Origin: Siphonodentalium dalli
Taxonomy: Eukaryota; Mollusca; Scaphopoda; Gadilida; Siphonodentaliidae
Direction: 5' to 3'
Assembly (NCBI GenBank): GCA_032622095.1
Contig: CP136061.1
Span: forward strand, 47,871,797-47,935,796
DNA length: 64,000 nucleotides
In this document: piece after piece, positions 34,044 through 46,800 of the stretch
How the letters are laid out: each line of letters opens with the position of its first letter
Numbering within the stretch: position 1 is the stretch's first letter
The notes under the pieces: generated by a model
What the model was told of the DNA's origin: nothing
What the model saw: the letters and a program-made list of their open reading frames with translations, nothing else
Database searches by the model: none
Program-made: the position numbers and the translations under genes

Positions 34044-34181
34044 TTACTCAACTAGCTTTAGCGACACCATGCTCTTCTCTTCGATTTTGCGGTAATACTC
34101 CGGGTCGGATCTTTCACCTAATCCTTTGATAGGGTTCTTAAGCATGTCGCGGGCCAGATTAACCACGACGCGTGGCGGTGT
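34044..34181 (-). CDS. Candidate coding exon, duplicate copy
   Basis: Same 45-codon frame as 17316-17453 with no change that I can see, although neighbouring sequence carries indels between the copies. Identity of the protein is unknown. Confidence 0.28.
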   Translation of the reverse strand, partial: TPPRVVVNLARDMLKNPIKGLGERSDPEYYRKIEEKSMVSLKLVE

Positions 34182-34639
34182 TTATTAAAAGGTTTAGAGG
34201 GACATTAGCGCGCTAATGGTTTTGTAAGACATAGGAGATTTCTCAGGAAAATACAATATTTAAACCTCAGGAAATCTATCGAGTGGTAATTGGTGGTCAT
34301 TGATTGGTGTAATATGATTATCCGTTGCATTCAGATATAAATTTGCGGAGGTTACTTTTCTACTGAACAAATATGAAGATTTTACGTGCACCTTATGTCT
34401 GGTAATTTCTGGAGAATAAAAGAACATTGCTCAAAAAGGTCGTTCCATATTAGGTTGTCTAATATTCTCACGAGATAACTGCTTTCCAGCGATTTGTGAG
34501 AGAAGCTACAACGATTTGAAAGATGGATAAATCAGAAACTCAAAGGTGTATGTGTTTTAATTATCTGTGAAACATTTCCGAAAACAAACTTGAAACCAAT
34601 GAGAAAACGTTCTTTTACTTTCTCCGTAAGTTTCACGTA

Positions 34640-35152
34640 TAGACCATGCCATGAATCTCTATAATCTGGTGATAACGCCAGTAGAGATAATGTTCCACCA
34701 GTAAAACACTGGGAACATTTTGAAGTTTTGACAGGGAACCTTATAAAGTCGAAAAAATAACACGGGAAATATATTTCTAAGTTATTATCTGTTCCCTATA
34801 AATGTACGTCACTGTATGTGATGGTTCCGACTCGAAATTTCACGATTTAAGTGACTTCGAGAACGATTTCGTTTTGCGTCGCTTACAATATGGAATTTCT
34901 CCTGGGCAATTAATTATTAATGTTTATGCGATATCGGCTCACAAACGTCACAGAAAATCATGCAATTTCGAGTCCACAGTGAAGTACATTAGTAAGGAAC
35001 AGATACTAACTAAAAATATATTCCCCGTGTCATTTTATAATTATATATATTATCATTATAATGTTCCCTGTCAAACTTTCAAAAGTTCCCAGGTGCATGG
35101 TGGAATATGATCTCGGGCGTTAGCCAGAGTAGATATTCATGGCATGATCTAA
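34640..35152. mobile_element. Inverted-repeat element, TAGAYCATGCCATGAATCTC family, copy 2
   Basis: Duplicate of 17910-18422. Small indels (TTACAATTATGG against TTACAATATGG; ATTATTTAGGG against ATTATTAGGG) distinguish the copies. Confidence 0.6.
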
Positions 35153-35509
35153 CTTTCGCGGTAATTATTAGGGAAACAACTAACAACTATCGCTTGTCAT
35201 TAATTGTATACAGTTTAAAAATTTAAATATTTCTGAGGTGATAATTATTATCATATATACGAATTATATATAGTCTGTCTATATGGCTGCAGACACATGC
35301 ACCACAGTTGCGATGGTATATATAGTAGTACAATTTATTATGGTGGAGTTTGGTGGCAATTGTTCGTCATAATTCTGTGCCATGTTGCCTGATGAGTTTC
35401 CGCACAATGAGTCGACTGGACCAATTAACCAATAGCGTATCACCAAGGTTGATCTCTACTCATTACGTTTTGCTACATTGTATATATATATTAATATATC
35501 ATGCACGTA

Positions 35510-35609
35510 NNNNNNNNNNNNNNNNNNNNNNNNNNNNNNNNNNNNNNNNNNNNNNNNNNNNNNNNNNNNNNNNNNNNNNNNNNNNNNNNNNNNNNNNNNN
35601 NNNNNNNNN
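35510..35609. other. Assembly gap of 100 N
   Basis: Exactly 100 N, a conventional size for a gap of unknown length. The sequence before it matches copy 1 of the duplication up to 18781. The sequence after it does not match the right flank of copy 1. Confidence 1.
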
Positions 35610-37140
35610 CAGTTGATTATTCCAACTGTATAGCATTCCAAGTCCAAGTTTAAATTGATCTGAGTGTTTGGCACATACACATGTACTAGTAAGAGACACC
35701 ATACATTTTCTATCGAGCATTCTCATATCATAAACTACTCTTGGGCTCCAAATAAACATGCATGCACGTTTATTATTTTCTTGGGAAATCCCCCCCCCCC
35801 CCCCCTGCACAGTGCTTATTTGGGTCTGCACGTTTATTAATTTTGAGGCTATGAAAATTTAAATCGGCACAAACTCAAGATTTCTATATGACTCTGATAC
35901 CAAAATAATGAGTTTATATCTTTATGCATGTACATACTAGTATTCAAATATATGACACACATGTGAACATTTAAATACTGAATAAAACACCACATGACAC
36001 ATACCGTACTATGTTGATTCCTATACTTGACCTACCGGTACACGAACTGTAAAAATAATATGTTTAACAGTTGATGTTTTGCTCAGAGTTTCCCCTGCAC
36101 TATTATTTGGGTCTGCACTTTTATTAACTTTCAATGGAATTCCCCAGGGCTGCACTATTATTGGGGCCTGCACTTTTATTTGGAGCCCGAGATTAGTATA
36201 CTTGAATTACTATGAACATGTATTATCTACCTCACACATGGAACAGGACTTGACTTAGGCATGCGGAAAAATGCATACGCTGAGCCATAAATAAGGCCAG
36301 TATATTATCCATAAAATCATTCGGGTATAGCGAACAGTGACCACATGTATCATGGTGTAACTGCAGTATCATCGGTGTTGAAGCGGTAATAAGCATTAAT
36401 CTTATCGCTGTCTTGGAGGTTAGTGTAAACACATTTTTATTTACAAATCCAAACAAATAACATAATATACAGATGACATAGGCCAAAATAAAAAAGAACT
36501 GTATTTCTGGTGACCCACCCGCCCCTATTGCGGCACCCCGACCGTTTTCATTTTATTCGATTTTATTTTCTGTGTAAAATGATTCATTTCCATGTAAAAC
36601 ATTGTGTGTACTGTTAAACTGGAAATTATACCACACTTCAATTACGGCCTGAATTTGGCGACAGGGAATAAAATAAATATTTATAGCGGAATCGGGTCTC
36701 AAAAGTCACGTAAATAATGTAATCTCGAGCTGGGAACTTCACGTACCGATGAATAAATCATTAAGCAACAGGTATGAACAAAGAAGTACATTCCCCGCGT
36801 TATTTTTTCGACTTTATACGGTTCCCTGTCAAAACTTAAAAAAAGTTCTCGGGTTTTGAACTGATGGAGTATGACCTCTACGGGCGTTAGCATTAGTAGA
36901 GGTTCATGGCATGATCTAGGCATGGCCCACACGAGACCATAAAAAAATAAAATGAAAAGCCTACCGCCTGCCCCCTTTTTTTGTTTTGGCCTAGACAAAT
37001 GTTGTAATGCATTCGGATCTTTATTCAGTGATCTCGAATGAGACTTTTCAGCCTTACAAACTTGGTATCTGACCAAGTTCTGATTTTTGTCAGAATACCC
37101 TGACCAGGTTGCGATCACGGTCCACTAGCACGAGAGACCA
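35610..37140. other. Non-coding, with repeat fragments
   Basis: A C run near 35791-35804. Short degenerate repeats of the form GCACTATTATTTGGGTCTGCAC near 35.8 and 36.1-36.2 kb. A fragment of the GATCATGCCATGAA family at about 36690-36918 (GTCGAAAAAATAACGCGGGG in inverse, ending CATGGCATGATCTA). No exon of the neighbouring SYAP1-like gene could be recognised here. Confidence 0.4.
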
Positions 37141-37206
37141 GTACGCTACCTCTTGGCTACCAACTCAACGATAGGTTGTAACTTATACTTATAGTGACAT
37201 ACTTAC

Positions 37207-37531
37207 TTCCCCATACTTTTGCTGTGCTCACAGCTTTCTCCGAAGCATCTAATACTGTTTTCTTGGCTTTATCAATGTCTATGTCAAACTCAAAATCCTT
37301 TTCCTCACTTTCTGCGGTTTGTTCAGAGTTCGTTTCACCTTGTGGTTCAGATTTTGTGTCTACCTCTTTCAAGTCTTTGTCAGACTTTTTGGACTCATTT
37401 TCACAGGTTTCGGGAAGTTCTCCAAGGCCAACTGCTGGTGTTTCGGCTAATTTATCATCATTTTTGTCTTTCTCTGTCGTCTTCGATTGGTCTTGATCAC
37501 CAACAAACCAATTCGAGACAGTGTTGAACAT
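37207..37531 (-). CDS. SYAP1: SYAP1-like first coding exon (partial gene)
   Basis: From ATG at 37531 the frame reads MFNTVSNWFVGDQDQSK, a very acidic low-complexity stretch (about residues 16-75), then DKAKKTVLDASEKAVSTAKVWG and a donor GTAAGTATG at 37206. Exon of 108 codons plus one base. The arrangement MF..W, acidic linker and then a helix ending next to a (W/F)G(S/N) junction is as expected for synapse-associated protein 1/SAP47, whose BSD domain would be in later exons. SYAP1 family proteins take part in membrane-trafficking and Akt-related signalling. The downstream exons should lie to the left, but I could not find them. Head to head with DNAJB13. Confidence 0.5.
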
Positions 37532-37865
37532 TTTATTTCTTCATGCGCAATTTCTGAGCTCAAAACGACATCACAAGTGCAAAACGTAAACACAAAACAC
37601 GTACTGAGTGGTCATTGATATTTTCGTACTTTATTATATATCCAAATTATAATTATCATTATATTTACCACGAGTGCACAATATTATTATAAAATTACTG
37701 ATTCGATAAAATGTTAATTAAATGTTGAATTTTACTATTCCGTGTACAGAATACGAAACGATTTTTTATTGTATCTTAGCAACCACGCTCTGAAGTTGTA
37801 AACAACCTGTGGAAGTTTTCTACCGAGGAAGTCGATTTTGGCATTTGCATTAGACTCAAACAGTC
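37532..37865. promoter_or_regulatory. Divergent promoter region with forkhead and X-box-like motifs
   Basis: The 334 bp between the SYAP1-like and DNAJB13 start codons. TGTAAACAA (37797-37805) is a perfect forkhead core of the FOXJ1 type, about 60 bp before the DNAJB13 ATG. GTATCTTAGCAACC (37771-37784) holds an RFX X-box half-site (AGCAAC) with an imperfect left half. RFX and FOXJ1 drive axonemal genes in animals (established). Their use here is inference. Confidence 0.5.
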
Positions 37866-40800
37866 ATGGGCGTCGATTATTACAATATTTTAAAGCTAAC
37901 AAGGAGTGTCGAAGATGCTGATATAAAGAAGAGGTAGTTTATTTAATTATTGTTCTTAAAATGTGTCAATTTATGAAAGATATTCACAATTTTGTTTCAA
38001 TTAACAAAAATTAATTAAACAAAAAAATTAACTGCACTGTCTGCAGTCTCTGAGTGAACATTCAGACGATTCAATCGTAAGTGGAAGGATTTCCGTCATA
38101 GGAAGTAACCGGTAGTTAGACTGCGCATGCCCACATCAATATCGCAAGTCAAACAATAATAATTTAATATCAAGAACTGTTTGACTTGGATACCTCCACT
38201 TGCGACAGTCGTGTGTACGTAAACATCGTGGCTGGAAAGATCACAGGGTAGTCAATTACATGCTTACGAACAACCTACGATATCATCATGTATGACGACA
38301 TCGCAATCGTGTGAACAAATTATCCACAATTTTGTTGGGCCCGATTCCTCCACTTACGATTGAAATTGAATCGTGGTCCCAAGTCCAATGCCTTCATTAT
38401 TCATATCAAAAGTTCATTCGTCTTCCTTGGTAAGGCTTGCAGTCATTCACTGAGAATTCACTGCCAATTGTCAGGAATTTTGTCGAACCTGTGACTTAAT
38501 CGCCACGGTCACCATAGACCATACATATGCCATGATATGGTATACGTGCATAGCCATATGCCCATAGCATATGATAGGGCCATACGCCTGTAGGTGTAGC
38601 CTGTAGTGTAGGGATTTTTAACAATTACATTAACATGTGCACATTGTTGAATTTGCACATGGTACAGCCATTTATTATAATTCACATTTAGCATTGATTC
38701 CGATTCAACAGACATACAGTATGTACAACGTCGAATATGAAGTTATTGGTTCAATCACATGGACACGAACGAGACTCCAGTCCAAGACCAAGAAAACTTT
38801 ATGTAAATCCAGATGCCCTGTCCAATTTGACACCATAAACCTCCACAGGGGAAGATATCCATGATCCAGGGGGGAGATGACGTATTACAACGGTACCAGA
38901 AAATATTTAGATTGGATATACACATGTATGAGCCCATTAATACTAAAACTAGTAATAATAATAGGAGGATTTCATCGCCAGATATCGGCTTTCATTTAAA
39001 AGAGGAAGTGTCAACATGTTTAAATATTTAAAGAGCATCCATGCTTCCATCATCCAAATTAAAATTGTCAAAATAAAGAGCGTTCCCTATTTATATGATC
39101 ATTTGTACTAGGGGTGCCACGATTAATCGTATAATCGATGAACCGTTGATAAAGCCGATAATCGATTACCATTTCCATCGTCGATTAATCTGTGTTATTT
39201 ATATTGGATGTCAGGAGATGCCGGGTATTTTTGAATACCGTGTTTATTTTACAAAGTTCTATCTACAACCGAGGTGTTAACATCCTTTGATCGCGTACCA
39301 AAGAGATTCCAATAACATGAGTACTACTGATATATGTTGCAAACAGTCGGCAGTTCATTTGATGATGCGACATGGTTTCTCGTCGGATCGTTGTATATTC
39401 TACAAATTGGCCGCACTGCAGATTTGAACACATTGCGACATCGTTGTATATTTTAGTATACTTGAAAGGTGGCAATATGTCTTTGAAATGTGCCGACTGT
39501 CACCGTGTTCAATGAACTGAATGCACTCGCCCTTGAATCTGATTGGACCAATGGGATATTGATTGACATTCTCTCTAAAACCAGGGAACAATATATATAT
39601 GGCATTTTAATCAGTGATGTTCTCCCCAATTGTATTGCAAGTGTACTTTGTTTGTATAAGTACAAATGTATACTTAGAAGTTACTAGTAAAGGCTATCGC
39701 ATATCGTGTGGTGAATGCTGAATGAAACGGACTGTTATCAAATACTTAAATTGTTCTGAGTCATGCAATTTGCAGGTGGGGCACACGTTTGTGATTGTTA
39801 ACCACGCTCTGGAAGTTTGATGAAACTTATAGTTTCCATAACATTTGATTCCTTTATTTAGGAACAACCGGCGGTCAATTGTTCATTCCTACTTTTGTAT
39901 TGTTTGTTTATGTGGCTATTCCTAAAACTTAAATTAATCGCTACGTTCGTTCTAATGAACTCACAAATATTATATAACCATAACATCGCTGAGAACAGTG
40001 CTGGTATTCAATACATTGTGCTCATTAGTCATTAACAGTGGTTTATGATGCATTTTATTAACGTAAAAATTACATCAGCCAATGTCTCAAATGACCAGCG
40101 ACAGTGCAGTTATAGAGTTAACGAACACCCAGGCAATAGGCCATATTACGGTATACTTCCACTGATGTTATTAATATTAGGTACGATTAATCGATTATAG
40201 TCGATTATTGACGACCGATTATCGATTATCCAAATCAATAGTCGTGGCACCTCTAATTTGTACCGTACTTGTTTTCAACGTAAAATGGATGTATCCTTTT
40301 GTATATCAACACAGACAGTTTAGGAATTTTTTACAATAACATGCGCACAATGTTGCACATGGCCACAGGACAGCCATTTACTATGAGTATGAAATACATT
40401 TAACGTCAACTCCAATTCGACGATGTGTCTAGCATTATGACATCCCTGCATGGCCATGACATTATGAGAGGAGTGGAGGAACAAATTTCTTCCAGTATGT
40501 TTTTAGATGTGTCTGAGATTCATTTCTAATTTGCTTAAATCACTTTCAGAGCTCTAAAGTCTAATATTGTCAATGATGGGTCAAATTAGTTGATGGGATT
40601 CTTGATGCTTTTAATAACACAGCTCTCGAAATTAGGATATATGTCCCTTGGCAAATTTAATGCTGTGGCATGTTAGATTCCACAGCATTTTCCATGATAC
40701 TGCTTAGAGTCATGGCCATTTTTGAGGACTGTTAAAAAAACAGTACTGGGAACACAGATGATTACACTAAGTCTGAATGATTCGTACCCTCGATCATGTC

Positions 40801-43800
40801 GAGAGTGTACTGACAGATCAGTCGGCCCACAAACCAACTGAGGGGGTGCATGGTTTCGTGTATTATTATATGAAGGATATACCGTTTTCCAAAGCTTAGA
40901 AATCCAAGCTTAGGTTATCCTAGGATTTCCAAGATTTTTGACTAAATAAAATTATGTTGTAAAGCTGAACTTGAAAGCTTGGTTGTAAAATTAATCAATT
41001 CCTGTATTCAGAAAAAGGTACTCAATCTGATTCGATGGTCCCCATATCATCAGGTTCCAACAACAACAACAACATTTTTTGAAATGCCACTTCAGTTATC
41101 AGACTGGATTAATTGCCCCCAAAAAATGTTAACCACAGTCAGCTATAGTATATTTCCCAAAACCTGTTATTTATCAACATTTTGTTCAACGAAATTTGGC
41201 TAGTTTGACACACATTCACCTCACTTCCATTTATTAAAGATGGTCTATCTCTTTGTATAAACATGTGTTATATAGTTACCGGGGTATAAAATATTAGATA
41301 TGAATCGGTGACCCCTGTCCGGAAATGAACTACCGGTATCAATTAATATTGATTATATGTCACATATTTTCTGGTCTAAAAACGTGTGGTTGTTTAGCTA
41401 ATGAACAATAGTGGTTACTTTTAACAGAGACCAGAATTTTCTTGTGTAATTTTGTCACAAATAAACATTAATTAAACTCATTATCACTTATAACTATGTA
41501 ATAAAACAATACAAACAATAAATCAGGGACATTTGATGTTCTGAGCATAGCAATGGAAATACCTGAATGATCTCTATTGCTATATGGTATCGCCTGAATG
41601 GTTTGTTGTAAAAATAGAACAATAAAGTGTCCCACTTGATCATCTCATTTTATAATAAAATATTTGAAATAAAATCAATATTAATTGATAGAAGCTTTCC
41701 GGACGTGGGTCTACAATTCATATCTATGATTTCATACCCACGAAAATATTTCAAAATTGTTATATGAAGAGATAATCCATCTTTAATAAATGTGAGAATA
41801 TCACTTCATATGTATGATAATGTACAGTAAAACCTCTCCATACCGAACACCCTTTTACCGGCCCTTCTGTTCAGTTTATAGAAAATCGTTATACGATCGG
41901 AAAGTATATAGTATCAGCCATACAACAGTTAAAGGTACTCAATCCAATTTGATCGTCCCCATATCACCAGATACCAACAACAAACAACATTTTTTTAAAT
42001 GTCGCTTCAGTTATCAGAATCGATTAATTGCCCAAAAATAATGCTAACCACAGTCCAAAATGTATTATTTATCAACATTTTTTCAACAAAATTTAGTCGG
42101 ATGTCAAATATCTAACACTTGAATTTAGAGTTATCAATTTTCATCTGCAATTTGGTTCGAGACCCTCTGCCAAAAATTACATATTACAATAACAAATTAA
42201 TTTTTTTTATATCTGATCACCTATCTGGGTTCCTCGACTCAAATCAAATATATTTTGCCCCCGAAGCCAAAGAAATAGTAATTTGGGAGCATTAAATCAG
42301 AGTATGCATTTTCAAACAATTTAAGATAAACCTGTATTAACTGCTCACTTTTTTCAGATTAGTAAATTTGCACTCATGACTGAGTGTATAGCTTTCCTAA
42401 ACTATATATTTACTGGTACTAGTATTAGATGATTAGGTCTAGTTTAACTTTAAGAAATGACACAATTTTTTATTGCAGTTACAGAAAGCTTGCCTTAAAA
42501 TTTCATCCTGAGAAGAATCCCAATAATCAGAATGCGGCGGACAAGTTTCGTCAGGTAGCTGAGGCCTATGATGTGCTCAGTGATCGTGAGTGGTATTTCA
42601 TTTTAATTTCAGGTCAAATGTAAAAGCCAACTGTACATTATGAATTTATGGTGCCAGTATTTCACAATTGCACCTACATTTATTTATTACACGATCCTAC
42701 CCTTATTCCATTCAATAAACACATTCTATAAATTGTGATATTAAACGTTCGTTTAATAACAGGAAATAGTGCCAGGTGACCTTTGACTTCCGGTTTGCCG
42801 TCTTTTAACATTCCGTACGCTACGTCTCAAAAATACTATGACTTCCAATATTTTTCCAACAAACTATCATGAATGAAGAATTTGAAAAGTTATGTTATTA
42901 AATATACGCCATTAAAAGCGCCAAATAGTCTTTATTTATCTGGGACTATTTCTTTACGCGGGCAAACAACGAATAGTTACGTGAAACGTCATCGCATGTC
43001 TTATAGAAGCCGATGTTAGTTTCTCGTTCCATTTGTTGATTTAAGTATGTTTTGTCGATGTTTTGGATCATGTAATAACTAGAATCTACAACTCGTCCCC
43101 AGTTTATTGCGGAAATTACAAAACTCGTCCAGTAAATTAGGTCTGGACCTCGCCAAAGGCTCGGTCCAGACCTAATTTACTGGACTCGTTTTGTAAATTC
43201 CGCTATAAACTGGGGACTCGTTGTAGATCCTCTATATATAACACATATTAAGGATTAAATTTATGCATTGTTACAAAATATTCAGGGAATAATAATTAAT
43301 CACCAATTATTGTATACCAGTTGGTTGAATGTACTAAATATTATATAGGTACAGGTCTACAGTTGTTGTTATTAAACGTGTAACACAGTGGGGAATCACA
43401 TGCTTTTGAAGTTGGCGAGTTCCACGAATACAAAATGGCAGAGGCTAGTGCAAACGCACAAAAACATAATATATGTGGAACTGAGACAAAACATAGCATT
43501 TTGACTAGTTTATTTTTGAAACAAGTTGATACCTTATTTGTTCGGAAATACTCAGTGGTTTTCTATAACATTCTGACCAAAGTTGCCAGTCGGAGGTGCG
43601 CGGAACAAACCAGTCCATACATCTTGGAGAATCCTTCGACTGGCCACTTTGGTCAGAATGTTAAAGCAAACAAATGTGAATTTGGACACAAATGGGGTAT
43701 CAAATTGTTTGAAAAATAGTATTGCATCTTGTTCGTAACGGACAAAATACTAAGTAAGATATGTCATATTCTATAGTTTATTACCTTTTTCCTCGTTTTT

Positions 43801-46800
43801 GTTCGCATTTGCGATTTATCGGCCATTTTGAGTGCGTGATAGTCATCAACTTGAAACCACGTGATTCCCCACCATGGTATAATGAGGCTTCTCAATCTTC
43901 AAATGACCTCTTTTGAGATAATTTCACATCATGATCTGGTAACTTCCTTCCAGTATTTTTATCCTTTTGAAATTCCTAGGATTTAATTTTCTTGTGTTTC
44001 AGCTCGGAAGCGAGCAGTATATGATCAGTTTGGTGAGGAGGGACTTAAGAATGGTGTTCCGGAGGGGAGTGGAGAGGCTGGAGCCTGTACACAAGGATAC
44101 ACATTCCACGGCAGTGCAGAAAAGGTCTTCAGAGATTTCTTTGGAGGAGACAATCCATTCCAAGGTATATTTAATTTTTAAAGATAATCCCTGTGCCTAT
44201 ATATGTATTCTCTTATATACTGTATGAGAGTCTCTCATTGTGAGAGAATATATAAAGAGAATACATTGGCCTAACAATATTTACCTTGACCTTGTAAGCC
44301 AGTGCATTCTCTTATATATGCGAGGCTCCCTATGTCAGACTCGCTTATAGAAGAGAATTGACTGGCACAAGATCTTTAATGCTGCACCAGCACAGCTCCC
44401 ATCATGAAAGGGTTAAGTACTTTGTTGGTGTTGCAAGCATTGTGTTATCTGCACCAGATGCTGAATTAGAAAAAATTTAAATCACTGATGTTTACACATG
44501 GTCGCATCAGCTGCACATATACATAGGACTGCATGTGCTTTAATTTGGCATTGCATTTGGTACAACGGAGTGTGATGGAGATGCCAGATATATATGCACC
44601 ATATCAAGACAGTTAAGAGTAATTATTGGGGTTGGTTAAAATTCAGAATACAAGGCCCTAAGTATGATGTAAGTCAAAGACATTAAATTTGATGTTTTTG
44701 ACACTGACAATGCAAAAATCATAATGTGCCGCTTCATATTAATCACTTAACTTTCTTTTTCAGAGTTTAATGATAGGGTTGACGGTGACCTAAGTATGGG
44801 CTTTGGAGGTCTCTATGGACGAGGTCGTAAGAAGCAAGATCCACCAATAGAGCGAGACCTTCACTTGTCATTAGAAGAAGTTTTCCATGGTTGCACAAAG
44901 AAAATGAAGATTTCAAGACGGGTACTTATCTTAGGATCTTTGATACACAGTGTTTTTTATGACACAAAGTGACCTACCTATTTGATATCTTTTTCACATC
45001 AGAACTGGCATCATCAGAACTGGCATCATCAGTATCATTTAATTTTTATAGTGCCTTTATATCTATAATATTATAATCTTAATATTATAATCTATGACAT
45101 AAAATATGATTAAAATAATATAATTCATCACCATTTAGAACGTCTTTGTCTCAGAAGGTACCCACAGAGTAATAGAAAATAGCTGAAATCATAGAAACTA
45201 AGATATAGAGTTATTCCCCTTCTATTGAAAAAAATAGACTTTGCAGTATAGTCCAGATGAAACTTAGGCACAAAAAACACACCGGTACCTCAACAAAAAC
45301 AACATGTTCAGTTTATTACACTGGATAAATTGATAATACAATGTTTTGGAGCTTCCTCTTTCAAATGGTATATATGGCACATATTTTATATAATGTGATC
45401 TGGGGGTTCGAAAATTAAGTGGGCCTTTAATGACCAAAGACATTTCTGAGTCTTTTGTAAAAACATATTGTACTTATTCTCAGGTGCCTAATAATAGTGT
45501 CAGCACGATTAATAATTTTTGAGAAAATTCCCAACAATCACTATTATTTGGCATTGAGACACAGTGTGAAATTGCCATCACTATTATTAATTTAGGTCTA
45601 AATCCCCACACATCACTATTATTAGGCCATCATGAGGCACCCGAGAGTAGTCATCAGTCTCAAGCAGAATTTCAGAATATTAAAAAACATCTACAAAGAG
45701 CATCAATTGAGAAATATGGGAGGCCAAATTCACATTTATTAATAATTGCACTGAAGCGAAATTTTGAATGATGCTTCAGCACAATTAATTGCGCTGAAGT
45801 TCAATTATCTTTCCATATATGGCTAAACCTCCTCCAGTTAATTAATAAAACAATCCAACTGATCATGTGATTAGCACAAGTGGGTATCACATATGAATTG
45901 ATGATAATGGAATAACCTACAAAGTATGTATCCAGGGGTGTAAGCATGTAATAATAATATGAATTAAGCAATTATTAATAAATGTGAATTCTGACCTACT
46001 GATAACGTATAACTGAAGTAATGAGTCATCCTTTATGTACTTACTGGTATGTCTATAATTAGCTTATGAATTGTTCTTGTTCTATCAGGTAATGAATGAA
46101 GATGGACACACCTCAAGTATCCGCGACAAGATTCTAACAATAACTGTGAAGAGAGGATGGAAACCTGGCACAAAAATCTCCTTCCCAAAAGAGGGTGATC
46201 AGGGACCCAACAATGTTCCAGGTGAGTTATTCCCCAAAGTTACATCATTCAAAGCCCTTCCACATAACTTGCAACATGCGTGATCACCAATGATGATGCC
46301 ATCAGATTAGATACTGTACCTGATTTAACTGAGCGGTCAGTTCAACCAATGAAATCACTTGACTCTTCGTTTGCGAAGAACCGCCAACATATCATTTGTC
46401 AGCAAAGTAGAACTCCATCTACAAGTACTCATTGCCTGTATGTATTCCAATTTGGCAAATGCACACAGGACACACGCTGTGTGAAAGGGCTTTTGCCCTT
46501 TTTTGTACTATCGCTGCATCACAGAACATGTTCTATAACCCGATGATCAATAACACACAAGTAGGTTATCTTTCTTTTTAAATGGTCCTTACAAGCAACC
46601 AAATTCCAAGTTCTTTAAAGTGATAGCTTCCATCAATTCATTAGTATTTATGAACCATATACTTTAATCAGATGTACATAGCTCTTTAGTGCGAAGGACA
46701 ATTATTACTAATTAACTAATATAGATATCAAAAGTTGTTCGAACAGCAATTGTCGAAACACAATGTTGCAGATGTTCAATATTAACATGGATATTGGAAA

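Larger units (their letters stand above)
21022..35509. repeat. Large duplicated block, copy 2, split by a LINE and ended by an N gap
   Basis: Matches 10882-18781. The first part runs 21022-24675, the second 31253-35509 (the first 15 bp of the second part are the LINE target duplication). It contains second copies of all the elements of copy 1: 16-bp arrays at 21535-21625 and 31358-31452, the TTCGG-rich TTAA element at 21636-22426, the Helitron-bearing TTAA element, the truncated LINE and the candidate exon. Confidence 0.95.

Noticed and set aside
35350-35831. Open frames running through X residues
   Set aside because: They cross the 100-N gap and have no meaning.
43435-43719. 94-codon plus-strand frame starting [12 protein letters not shown]
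   Set aside because: It lies within DNAJB13 intron 2 and spans a palindrome; no splice context and no known family.
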